Of a DNA stretch of 64,000 nucleotides, positions 16,688-24,809 are shown in pieces. This DNA comes from Limnohabitans sp. WS1. Its GTDB lineage: Bacteria; Pseudomonadota; Gammaproteobacteria; Burkholderiales; Burkholderiaceae_C. The notes below the pieces were generated by a model. It saw only the letters and a list, made by a program, of their open reading frames with translations, made no database searches and had not been told where the DNA came from. The translations under genes and the position numbers were made by a program. Numbering within the stretch: the first letter of the stretch is position 1; every line of letters begins with the position of its first letter. The stretch covers positions 1 through 64,000 of the forward strand of contig NZ_NERU01000019.1 in assembly GCF_003063265.1 (NCBI RefSeq). The letters run 5' to 3'.

Positions 16688-18655
16688 ATGAGCAAACAAA
16701 CCCATGCCTTTCAGGCCGAAGTCGCGCAACTGCTGCACTTGGTCACCCACTCGCTGTATTCCAACCAAGAGATCTTTTTACGCGAGCTGATCTCCAACGC
16801 CTCGGACGCCTGCGACAAGCTGCGCTTTGAAGCGCTGAACAACAACGGCCTGTACGAAGACGCGCCCGACTTGCAAGTGCGCTTGTCCTTCGACAAAGCC
16901 GCCAAGACGCTGACCATCACCGACAACGGCATCGGCATGACGGCGCAAGAAGCCATCGACCACTTGGGCACGATTGCCAAGAGCGGCACCAAAGACTTCG
17001 TGAGCAAGCTGAGCGGCGACCAGAAGTCAGACGCGCAGCTGATCGGCCAGTTCGGCGTGGGCTTTTACTCAGGCTTCATCGTGGCCGACAAGATCACCGT
17101 TGAAACCCGCCGTGCAGGCGCGGCAGCAGCCGAAGGCGTGCGCTGGATCAGCGGTGGCACGGGCGACTTCGAGGTCGAAACCATTACCCGCAACGAGCGC
17201 GGCACCAGCGTGATCCTGCACCTGCGCGAAGAAGCGCTGGACTACGCCAACACTTGGAAGCTGAAAGAAATCGTCGGCAAATACTCTGACCACATCAGCC
17301 TGCCCATCCTGATGGAAAAGGAAGAGTGGAAAGACGGCGATTTGATCGAGCCGAACAACGAAGAAGGTGGCCGTCAACCCGGCGGCATGGTCAAGACCGG
17401 CGAGTGGGAAACCATCAACAAAGCCAGCGCTTTGTGGACCCGCTCCAAGAAAGACATCACCGACGAGCAGTATGCTGATTTTTACAAACAGATCAGCCGC
17501 GACTTTGAAGCCCCGCTGACCTGGACGCACAACCGCGTGGAAGGCAGCACCGAATACACCCAGCTGCTCTACATCCCGTCCAAGGCACCGCAAGACCTGT
17601 GGAACCGCGACAAGAAGGCGGGCATCAAGCTGTATGTGAAGCGCGTGTTCATCATGGACGAAGCCGAAGCGCTGATGCCCAGCTACCTGCGCTTTGTGAA
17701 GGGCGTGGTGGATTCCGCCGACCTGCCGCTGAACGTGAGCCGCGAGTTGCTGCAAGAAAGCCGCGACGTGAAAGCCATCCGCGAAGGCTGCACCAAACGC
17801 GTGTTGTCGATGCTGGAAGATTTGGCCAAACATGACAAGGCACCTCAGGCGAGTGCAGAAGTCACTGACGTTCTGAGCGACGAAGACAAAGCCAAGATCG
17901 GCCAGTATTCCAAGTTCTACGCAGAGTTCGGCGCGGTGCTCAAAGAAGGCCTGGGCGAAGACTTTGCCAACAAAGACCGCCTGTCCAAGCTGCTGCGTTT
18001 TGCCTCATCGACCCACGACACCGTGAGTGTCAGCTTTGCCGACTACAAAGCCCGCATGAAGGATGGCCAGGACGCGATTTACTACATCACCGCCGACACC
18101 CTGGCGGCCGCCAAAAACAGCCCGCAGCTCGAAGTCTTCAAGAAAAAAGGCATCGAAGTGCTGCTGATGACCGACCGCGTGGACGAGTGGGCGCTGAACT
18201 TTGTGCACGAGTTTGACGGCACCCCGTTGCAAAGCGTGGCCAAAGGCGCGTTTGACCTGGGCAAGTTGCAAGACGAAGAAGAGAAGAAAGCCGCCGAAGA
18301 CGCGGCCGAAACCTTCAAACCCGTGTTGGCCAAGCTCAAAGAAGCGCTCAAAGACAAAGCCGAAGACGTGCGCGTGACCAGCCGCTTGGTGGACAGCCCC
18401 GCCTGCCTGGTGGTGACCGACGACGGCATGAGCATGCAGCTCGCCCGCATGCTCAAGCAAGCTGGGCAAAGCGCCCCTGAAGTCAAGCCCGTGCTCGAGG
18501 TCAACCCCGAGCACGCGCTGGTCAAAAAGCTCGACGGCTCGGTCCACTTCCACGACCTGGCCCACATCCTGTTTGACCAGGCCCTGCTGGCCGAAGGCGG
18601 CTTGCCCGCAGACCCTGCGGCTTATGTGAAGCGGGTGAATGCTTTGCTGAGCTGA
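16688..18655 (+). CDS. htpG: Chaperone HtpG (Hsp90)
   Basis: 655 residues, slightly longer than E. coli HtpG (624). The N-terminal ATPase (GHKL) domain shows EIFLRELISNASDACDKLRF, TDNGIGMTAQEAIDHLG and GQFGVGFYSGFIV. The middle domain carries WTHNRVEGSTEY, RVFIMDEAEALMP and LPLNVSRELLQESRDVK with the ATP-contacting Arg. The C-terminal domain ends LAEGGLPADPAAYVKRVNALLS. It is a cytoplasmic ATP-dependent dimeric chaperone. A sigma-32-like promoter lies upstream and a strong terminator downstream, so it is a single-gene heat-shock unit. Confidence 0.97.
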   Translation: MSKQTHAFQAEVAQLLHLVTHSLYSNQEIFLRELISNASDACDKLRFEALNNNGLYEDAPDLQVRLSFDKAAKTLTITDNGIGMTAQEAIDHLGTIAKSGTKDFVSKLSGDQKSDAQLIGQFGVGFYSGFIVADKITVETRRAGAAAAEGVRWISGGTGDFEVETITRNERGTSVILHLREEALDYANTWKLKEIVGKYSDHISLPILMEKEEWKDGDLIEPNNEEGGRQPGGMVKTGEWETINKASALWTRSKKDITDEQYADFYKQISRDFEAPLTWTHNRVEGSTEYTQLLYIPSKAPQDLWNRDKKAGIKLYVKRVFIMDEAEALMPSYLRFVKGVVDSADLPLNVSRELLQESRDVKAIREGCTKRVLSMLEDLAKHDKAPQASAEVTDVLSDEDKAKIGQYSKFYAEFGAVLKEGLGEDFANKDRLSKLLRFASSTHDTVSVSFADYKARMKDGQDAIYYITADTLAAAKNSPQLEVFKKKGIEVLLMTDRVDEWALNFVHEFDGTPLQSVAKGAFDLGKLQDEEEKKAAEDAAETFKPVLAKLKEALKDKAEDVRVTSRLVDSPACLVVTDDGMSMQLARMLKQAGQSAPEVKPVLEVNPEHALVKKLDGSVHFHDLAHILFDQALLAEGGLPADPAAYVKRVNALLS

Positions 18656-18672
18656 TCGGCATCTGCTCCAAC

Positions 18673-18711
18673 AAAAAGCCCTGCCGGACTTGCATCTGGC
18701 GGGGCTTTTTT
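18673..18711 (+). terminator. Rho-independent terminator after htpG
   Basis: AAAAAGCCCTGCC, a 12-base loop, then GGCGGGGCTTTTTT: a 13-bp stem with one G-U pair and a T-run, 17 bases after the htpG stop. Confidence 0.88.
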
Positions 18712-18853
18712 GTCTCTGATGCCCTGCAAACCCTTGACGGGCTTGGGTTCTTACAAATCGAAGTTTCAAACTTAGATTTGTAAAAAATGTGCCCGAGCAC
18801 GGCGACAAGCACTCTTAAGCCCCGGAATGCGGGTCGTCCTTTGGAGCTGCTCT

Positions 18854-19010
18854 GTTGATTCGGCCTTGTGAAGTTTGATGTGAAAGGCTTATCTTGGGTA
18901 CAGCGATAAACTCTGCGATCAGTGAGGGGGCCCTGCGGACTGAGCGATGTGTGGTGGTCTGCGAGGCTCTATCGCGGCGAGGGCGCCGCTCCCACATAAA
19001 AGCATTGATG
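18854..19010. repeat. Direct repeat (left copy) plus degenerate REP family A unit
   Basis: 18854-18922 resembles 19711-19780 on the other side of the HD gene: both share TTGAT-CGGCC, AGTTTGA-GTGAAAGGCTT and CTCTGCGATCAGTG in order. It is followed by a worn REP unit with GTGGTCTGCGAGG and GGCGCCGCTCCCAC. The whole 383-base gap between htpG and the HD gene contains only this and the htpG terminator. Confidence 0.6.
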
Positions 19011-19038
19011 CAAATACCATTGGGCCGAATCAATAAGC

Positions 19039-19617
19039 TCAGGCCTTCAAAGCCTCCTTGTAGACCGAGTTCACCGGCTGGGACATCACCTTGCGCAGCA
19101 GGGGCTCAAAGGTTTCGATGGGCAGTGTGTCGTAGCTTGAATCAAATGCCGGATCGTCGTATAGCGCAATGAACTCTTCGGTGCGGGCGTAGTGGGGGTG
19201 GTCTTTGAACATGTCGCGCATGTGGCGGTCCATGCCGATGTGGTGGAAAAAGTTGTAGCCCTGAAAAATGCCGTGGTTTTGCACCATCCACAAATTGGCT
19301 TCAGACACAAAGGGCTTGAGGACGGCAGCCGCAATGTCCGGGTGGTTGAAGGTGCCCAGCGTGTCCCCGATGTCGTGCAGCAATGCACACACCACGTATT
19401 CATCATCACGCCCGTCGCGCAAGGCACGGGTGGCGGTTTGCAGGCAGTGGGTGTAGCGGTCCACCGGAAAGCCACCGTAGTCACCGTCGAGCAGCTTCAA
19501 GTGCGCGATCACGCGGTCGGGCAGCGACTTGGTGAATTGCATGAACTCCCCGGCAATCAGGGCCCAGTCTTGCTGTGTGCTGTCTTGCATGCGAATAAAT
19601 TGGGCACGGTCGTTCAT
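19039..19617 (-). CDS. HD-domain protein (phosphohydrolase or diiron oxygenase type)
   Basis: 192 residues. Metal ligands of the HD fold are visible: His in RYTHCLQTATRA (about residue 58), the HD pair in VVCALLHDIGDTLG (about 81-82), and further His in FNHPDIAA and FFHHIGMDRHMRDM. The start at 19617 is fixed by an AGGAG site. Generic HD proteins are phosphohydrolases; the spacing and the GGFPVDRY stretch before the first His also recall PhnZ/TmpB-like mixed-valent diiron oxygenases. Neither activity can be chosen from sequence alone. The gene is flanked by directly repeated DNA (18854 and 19711). Confidence 0.75.
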   Translation of the reverse strand: MNDRAQFIRMQDSTQQDWALIAGEFMQFTKSLPDRVIAHLKLLDGDYGGFPVDRYTHCLQTATRALRDGRDDEYVVCALLHDIGDTLGTFNHPDIAAAVLKPFVSEANLWMVQNHGIFQGYNFFHHIGMDRHMRDMFKDHPHYARTEEFIALYDDPAFDSSYDTLPIETFEPLLRKVMSQPVNSVYKEALKA

Positions 19618-19710
19618 GGGCACTCCTGAATTTTGAAGCCACCAGCGTACAGGCTCGAATGCCTGCGAACTGTCCAATAGATGACTGCCCAACAAGGAGC
19701 GGGCACCCTT

Positions 19711-19779
19711 GTTGATCCGGCCCTGTTCAGTTTGAAGTGAAAGGCTTTTCTTGGCATGGCGACGAGCTCTGCGATCAGT
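19711..19779. repeat. Direct repeat, right copy
   Basis: Related to 18854-18922 in the same orientation, with several mismatches and a small size difference. Together the two copies bracket the HD gene and each runs into a REP family A unit. Confidence 0.6.
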
Positions 19780-20195
19780 GTGGGAGCCCCGCCCTCGGGG
19801 CGAGGGTCTTTTTATGGGAGCCTCGCCCTCGGGGCGATTGTTGGTGGTCTGCGAGGATTTTCGCGACGAGGGCGTCGCTCCTACAGGGAGATGCCCTGCT
19901 TTGTGTGGGAGCCCCGCCCTCGGGGCGATTGTTGGTGGTCTGCGGGGCTTTTCGCGACGGGGGCGTCGCTCCTACGGGGACATTGCCCTGCATTTTGTAG
20001 GAGCCCCGCCCTCGGGGCGATTGTTGGTGGTCTGCGAGGATTTTCGCGACGGGGGCGTCGCTCCTACAGGGAGATGCCCTGCTTTTTGTGGGAGCCCCGC
20101 CCTCGGGGCGATTCTTGGTGGTCTGCGAGAATTTTCGCGACGGGGGCGTCGCTCCTACAGGGACATTGCCTTGCATTTTGTGGGAACCCCGCATC
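19780..20195. repeat. REP family A tandem array (about four units, 92-bp period)
   Basis: Units begin near 19814, 19906, 19998 and 20089, with a partial unit before and a decayed one after. Each holds a head GTGGGAGC or GTAGGAGC, a hairpin GCCCCG-CCCT-CGGGGC, a spacer with GGTGGTCTGCGAGG, and a second hairpin GCGAC-GGGGGC-GTCGC ending GCTCCTAC, which is the inverse of the head. This is a BIME-like layout of two facing REPs. It fills most of the 634-base gap before the MFS gene at 20252. Confidence 0.85.
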
Positions 20196-20251
20196 GGTGC
20201 CCAGTAACCCAAAAGACAACCGCCCCATCGTCCATCGGCTAAATTGTCAGA

Positions 20252-21490
20252 ATGAACACCCTTCCCGCCGACCCTGCCCTCATTGATTCCCGTCAAGCCG
20301 CCTGGCGTTTGCTGGTCACGCTGGGGCTGGTGGTGCTGGGCAACAGCAGCATGTACATCGTGTCGGTGGTGCTGCCGGAGGTGCAGGCCGAGTTTGGGGT
20401 GGGCCGGGCCGATGCTTCGCTGCCTTACACGCTGATGATGATCAGTTTGGGCCTAGGCGGTTTGCTCACGGGCCGCATGGCCGACCGGCACGGCTTGATG
20501 CCCGTGCTGTGGGTGGGTGCGCTGGCGGTGTGTGGCGGTTTTGTGTGGGCGGGCATGTCGGGCAGCATTTGGGCTTTTGGCTTGGCGCATGCGCTGATGG
20601 GCTTTGTGGGCAGCTCGTCCACCTTTGCGCCCCTGATGGCCGACACCGCTTTGTGGTGGAACCGCCGCCGGGGCATTGCGGTGGCCATTTGCGCCAGTGG
20701 CAATTACATCGCGGGCACGATCTGGCCGCCGCTGGTGCAGCGCGGGGTGGAGACCATCGGCTGGCGTCAGACCTACATCATGCTGGGCATTTTTTGCGGC
20801 GTGGGCATGTTTTTGCTGGCCACACGCATGCGCCAGCGCCCGCCACTGGTGACCCTCACATCGGCCAACGCGAACGCGCCGGTGCTGGACCGCAGCCGTC
20901 CGTTTGGCCTCAAGCCCTCTTTGGCGCAAGGCTTGTTGTGTGTGGCGGGGGTGGCGTGTTGCGTGGCCATGTCCATGCCGCAGGTGCACATCGTGGCCTA
21001 TTGCACCGACTTAGGGTTTGGCGCGGCACGCGGGGCCGAAATGCTTTCGCTCATGTTGGCCAGCGGCATCGTCAGCCGCTTGGTGTTTGGCGTGATCAGT
21101 GACCGCATCGGCGGCATCCGCACATTGCTGCTGGGCTCCATGTTGCAGGGTGTGGCGCTGCTGATGTTTTTGCCGTTTGATGGCATGGTGCCCTTGTACA
21201 TCGTCTCGGCCATGTTCGGGCTGTTTCAGGGCGGCATCGTGCCGGCCTACGCGATCATCATCCGCGAACACTTTGACCCCAAAGAAGCCGGTGCCCGGGT
21301 GGGCGCTGTCATCATGGCCACTTTGGTGGGCATGGCCTTGGGGGGCTGGATGTCGGGCTGGGTGTTTGACCTGACAGGCAGTTACCACGCGGCGTTTTTG
21401 AATGGCATCGCGTGGAACTTGCTCAACCTGTGCATTGCGAGCTGGTTGTTTTGGCGGGTTCGAAACACCGAACGCCTCACCACCCGTTGA
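20252..21490 (+). CDS. MFS transporter
   Basis: 412-residue inner-membrane protein with about 12 hydrophobic helices. Loop 2-3 has GRMADRHGLMPVLWVG, the MFS motif A, and its equivalent in the second half is FGVISDRIGGIRTLLLG. SMYIVSVVLPEVQAEFGVGRADAS at the start and FDLTGSYHAAFLNGIAWN near the end resemble the oxalate/monocarboxylate-type MFS group. The substrate is unknown. The gene stands alone downstream of the REP array; the start ATG is at 20252. Confidence 0.85.
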   Translation: MNTLPADPALIDSRQAAWRLLVTLGLVVLGNSSMYIVSVVLPEVQAEFGVGRADASLPYTLMMISLGLGGLLTGRMADRHGLMPVLWVGALAVCGGFVWAGMSGSIWAFGLAHALMGFVGSSSTFAPLMADTALWWNRRRGIAVAICASGNYIAGTIWPPLVQRGVETIGWRQTYIMLGIFCGVGMFLLATRMRQRPPLVTLTSANANAPVLDRSRPFGLKPSLAQGLLCVAGVACCVAMSMPQVHIVAYCTDLGFGAARGAEMLSLMLASGIVSRLVFGVISDRIGGIRTLLLGSMLQGVALLMFLPFDGMVPLYIVSAMFGLFQGGIVPAYAIIIREHFDPKEAGARVGAVIMATLVGMALGGWMSGWVFDLTGSYHAAFLNGIAWNLLNLCIASWLFWRVRNTERLTTR

Positions 21491-21525
21491 CCCCCAAGTC
21501 CCGATGGGGAGTCATGCCACCGTCA

Positions 21526-21600
21526 AGCACCCCAGGCCAGCCGACGACCGCTGACACGGTCAAACACATGCGCCTGATCGGCTGACCATTGGAGGTGCAC
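21526..21600 (-). pseudogene. Relic of a sugar ABC transporter ATPase C-terminus (UgpC/MalK type)
   Basis: Translated leftward, these 25 codons read VHLQWSADQAHVFDRVSGRR followed by LAWGA and a stop. This matches the last strand of MalK/UgpC-type ATPases, where the protein ends in a pattern like 'W-x-x-x-x-x-H-x-F-D-x-x-S/T-G-x-R-L'. No Walker motifs or other ATPase parts are found upstream; the MFS gene at 21672 occupies that place. It looks like the tail end left after a deletion or rearrangement. Short length keeps confidence moderate. Confidence 0.45.
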
Positions 21601-21671
21601 CCGTGCTGTACAGCACTCCCACACATCCACACCCCGGTGACCCTTTTGGCAAGGCCACACAAGGTGCGCAA

Positions 21672-22946
21672 TCAGCGACTGGCAAAAAGTACTTGCACCA
21701 CACGCCAAAAGACCATCACCCAAACCAAGACTGCCGCCCACGACATGAGACCCAAGGTGCCCGCCCAAATGGCCTGCGCACTGGAAGCACCGTGCGCCAA
21801 AGCCCGGGTTTGCAACACATCCATCAGCCATAGCCAAATCATGGCGGCACCCACAATGCCCACGGTGCGGGTCACCAGGGTCAAACTGCCCGACAGCCCC
21901 CGCGCAGAGTCCGGCAAGGTGGCCACCACTTGCTCGGCATAGGCCACCTGGAACACCCCCAAACCCAGACCCTGGAGCGACAAGGCCAAAGCCATGAATG
22001 GCCAAGCTTGCGTCATCGACAGGGCACCCGCCCAAGTCAGCCCCAAAGCCATCGCCAACAGCGCCACATGGCCCACACCCCGAAGATCCATGCGGCGCAG
22101 CAATACAGGCGTCAAACCCGAACCGGCCAACACGCCCAAAGCCCAAAGTGACAGCATGGCACCACTGTGCACGTCACTCCAACCTGCTGCAGGCAAGGCA
22201 TAGGGCAAACTCAGGGCGACGGTGAAACTGCAAAACTGGACCCCCACACTGGCCAGATTGACACCTGCAAAATCTGCATTGCGCCGCATCAGCTGCCACA
22301 GGCCCATGACGCTGACCGAGGGGTTACCCTGGCCTGGTGCACTCAATGTTTGCGCACGCAAATGACGGGCCAACCCAGGTGTACACAGCACGGCCAACAA
22401 CACAATCGGGACCCTGAATCCGTAAACTCCGGACCAACCGACATACCGCATGCTCAAGCCTCCCAAAAACGGGGCCAGCAAACCCGCTGCGGCAAACATG
22501 GCACCGTAGATGGACAGTGCACGCGTACGCTGTCCATCCCCCAGCAAACGCATGGCCAACGCAGGTGCGCAAGACAAAGTCAGCGCCACGCCAATGCCCT
22601 GCAAAACCCGCCCGGCCAACAACCAGCCGTAGGCCGGGGCAACAGAACACACCCCCAAAGCCAGCGCCGACACCCACAAACCCCAGCGAAACACGCGCAA
22701 GTGCCCCCACCGATCCCCCAAGACACCACAAAACAACATCAGGCTGCCGTACGTGATGACATAACAAACCGCCACCCAGCGGATGTCGGCTGTAGCCAAG
22801 GCAAAGGCCTCGGTCATGGCCGGAAAGGCCATGTTGACCGCAAAGTCGAGCGGGGCGATGGCGGCACCACAACCGACGATGGCAAAGCCCAGCCAAGGTG
22901 TGCCGGAGCGGGACGTGTCAGAGAAGGGGGAAGAAGGCGAAGGCAT
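21672..22946 (-). CDS. MFS transporter (drug-efflux-like)
   Basis: About 424 residues and 12 or more hydrophobic helices. Motif A appears as FCGVLGDRWGHLRVFRWG near residue 70, and LLAGRVLQGIGVALTLSCAPALAMRL is the DHA-type motif C region; GGLSMRYVGWSGVYGFRVPI follows. IRWVAVCYVITYGSLMLF is helix 2. This resembles the DHA2/EmrB-like efflux group. The Met at 22946 (MPSPSSPFSD) is preferred over 22967. It runs leftward toward the ABC ATPase relic. Confidence 0.82.
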   Translation of the reverse strand: MPSPSSPFSDTSRSGTPWLGFAIVGCGAAIAPLDFAVNMAFPAMTEAFALATADIRWVAVCYVITYGSLMLFCGVLGDRWGHLRVFRWGLWVSALALGVCSVAPAYGWLLAGRVLQGIGVALTLSCAPALAMRLLGDGQRTRALSIYGAMFAAAGLLAPFLGGLSMRYVGWSGVYGFRVPIVLLAVLCTPGLARHLRAQTLSAPGQGNPSVSVMGLWQLMRRNADFAGVNLASVGVQFCSFTVALSLPYALPAAGWSDVHSGAMLSLWALGVLAGSGLTPVLLRRMDLRGVGHVALLAMALGLTWAGALSMTQAWPFMALALSLQGLGLGVFQVAYAEQVVATLPDSARGLSGSLTLVTRTVGIVGAAMIWLWLMDVLQTRALAHGASSAQAIWAGTLGLMSWAAVLVWVMVFWRVVQVLFASR

Positions 22947-23044
22947 GGTGGCTCTGCGTGGCTGCAAGCCCCGTGGGGCGCATGGCCCCGTTCGCGCTTG
23001 AAACCCTGCCCCGCGCGGGCGGGACAGGGTGGGTCAACACAAGA

Positions 23045-24640
23045 TCACTTGCTGACGGTGGCGTAGTACATCTTGGGCGCATCGTTGGAATTGTGCGCGA
23101 TGCTCACGTTCTTCTTCATGGACCAAGGGCGCATCTGGTGGTGCAGGGGCACATACAGGGCTTCGTCGCGCGTGATGGCCAAGGCTTCCTTGAGCATGTT
23201 GTCGCGCTTGGTCTTGTCCATTTCGGTCTTCATGGCTTCGGTCAGGGCGTCCACCTTGGCGTTGCTGATCTTCAGGAAGTTGAAGTTGCCATCCGAGCCC
23301 GTGGTGCGGGTCATGACCAGGGACTGCAGAGAGTACTGCGCGTCGTAAGTGGCCACACCCCAGCCCAGCAGGTAGGCGCTGGAGTCAAAGTTTTGGACTT
23401 TGACAATGAAGCTGCTGAAGTTGGTGGCATTGAGCTTGGCGCGGATGCCCACTTTGGCCCACATGTTGACCACGGCCTGACACACCTCTTCGTCGTTCAC
23501 GTAGCGGTTGTTGGGGCAGTCGAGGGTGAAGTCAAAGCCATTGGCGTAACCGGCATCGGCCAGCAGTTTTTTGGCACCGTCCAGGTCAGGCGGGGAGACC
23601 TTGTCCAACTCGGCTGTGTGGCCATTGACGCCAGGCGCCACCATGATGGCCGCTGGCACCGACAGGCCGCGCATGATGCTGCGCTGGATGGCCACCCGGT
23701 CAATCGACATGTTCAAGGCTTTGCGCACGCGCACATCCTTGAAGGGGTTGGGGCCTTTGGAGCCGTATTTCAATTCGTTGGAGCCTTGGTCCACGCCAAT
23801 GAAAATGGTGCGCACTTCCGGGCCATCGAGCACCGACAAAGCCGGAGTGGAGCGCAGGCGGGCCACGTCTTGTGTGGGCAAGTCGGTCACGATGTCCACG
23901 TTACCCGCCAACAAAGCAGCGATGCGGGTGGGGTCGGATTTGATGGGGGTGTAGACCACATCGGTCACGTTGCCAGGCAACTTGTCCCACCAGGACTTGT
24001 TGGCGGTCATGACCAGGCGCTGATCGGCCACCCACTCCTTGATGACATACGGGCCAGTGCCGTTGGCGTTGGTGGAGGCGAAGGTGATTTCCTTGGCCTT
24101 GTAGTCCTGCACTTTTTCGGACTTGTTCTTCACCGCCCAGGCCTTGCTCATGATGAAGAAGGTGGTGAAGCTGTTGAGCAAGGTCGGGTTGGGTTTGTCC
24201 AGCACGACGTCAATGGTGTGGTCGTCGATCTTGGTGATGCCTTTGACACCGGCCACATAAATTTGCATGGTGCCTTGTGGCTGGCGGATGCGGTCAAAAG
24301 AGAACAGAACGTCGTCGGCGGTGAAGGCCGAGCCATCCTGGAATTTCACATTCTTGCGCAGGTTGAAACGCACCGTGGTGGGGTTGACCACCTGCCAGCT
24401 GGTGGCCAGAGAAGGCTCGACCTTGTAGTTGCGGTCGTAGCGCACCAGGGGTTCGTAGGCATGGCCCACGATGTTGTTGGTGGTGGCGTGGTTTTGCGCG
24501 TGCGGGTCCAGCGTCAGGATGTCGTTTTGAGCGGCCCACCTGAGTTCGTTGGCCTGCACGGCACTCACGAAGACCAGCGTCGTGGACAAACCACAGGCCA
24601 GCGCGAGCAAGCGTGTGGTGCGAAGGATGGGTTTCAACAT
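23045..24640 (-). CDS. Peptide/nickel-type ABC transporter substrate-binding protein (family 5)
   Basis: 531 residues: signal peptide starting MLKPILRTTRLLALACGL, then ELRWAAQNDILTLDPHAQNHATTNNIVGHAYEPLVR cut into the usual DppA/OppA opening strand. WQVVNPTTVRFNLRKNVKFQDGSAFTADDVLFSFDR is the SBP family 5 signature. Binding proteins of this class carry di- or oligopeptides, nickel or glutathione. The long upstream open frame to 24877 is rejected because the signal peptide defines 24640. No permease genes adjoin. The divergent neighbour is an amidohydrolase, which could act on an imported peptide-like compound. Confidence 0.88.
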   Translation of the reverse strand: MLKPILRTTRLLALACGLSTTLVFVSAVQANELRWAAQNDILTLDPHAQNHATTNNIVGHAYEPLVRYDRNYKVEPSLATSWQVVNPTTVRFNLRKNVKFQDGSAFTADDVLFSFDRIRQPQGTMQIYVAGVKGITKIDDHTIDVVLDKPNPTLLNSFTTFFIMSKAWAVKNKSEKVQDYKAKEITFASTNANGTGPYVIKEWVADQRLVMTANKSWWDKLPGNVTDVVYTPIKSDPTRIAALLAGNVDIVTDLPTQDVARLRSTPALSVLDGPEVRTIFIGVDQGSNELKYGSKGPNPFKDVRVRKALNMSIDRVAIQRSIMRGLSVPAAIMVAPGVNGHTAELDKVSPPDLDGAKKLLADAGYANGFDFTLDCPNNRYVNDEEVCQAVVNMWAKVGIRAKLNATNFSSFIVKVQNFDSSAYLLGWGVATYDAQYSLQSLVMTRTTGSDGNFNFLKISNAKVDALTEAMKTEMDKTKRDNMLKEALAITRDEALYVPLHHQMRPWSMKKNVSIAHNSNDAPKMYYATVSK

Positions 24641-24809
24641 GCAGATTCCTGTCTTGGTTGTTTGACATTTCATTCTAGGCAGCAGGCTGGGCAGGCGCAA
24701 GGCAGAAAACCTAGGGTTTATGCGGTGTCCAAGGGCATGAACGGCTGAGATGATCGTCTTTGCTTCCTCATGTCGACGCACCGTGCTTTGGCATTTTTTG
24801 AAACGCTGT

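Noticed and set aside
19780..20195. Open frames with repeated 'PRPRGD' peptides across the array on both strands
   Set aside because: They are created by the REP units themselves, have no ribosome sites and no homology; the same peptides arise at 56606-57060.
20252..22946. The two MFS genes as a recent tandem duplication
   Set aside because: They are on opposite strands, share little sequence beyond motif A and belong to different MFS subgroups.
22898..24748. A 616-codon rightward frame opposite the peptide-binding protein
   Set aside because: Low-complexity Gly/Val/His composition and no conserved motif; the leftward gene is a clear family 5 binding protein.
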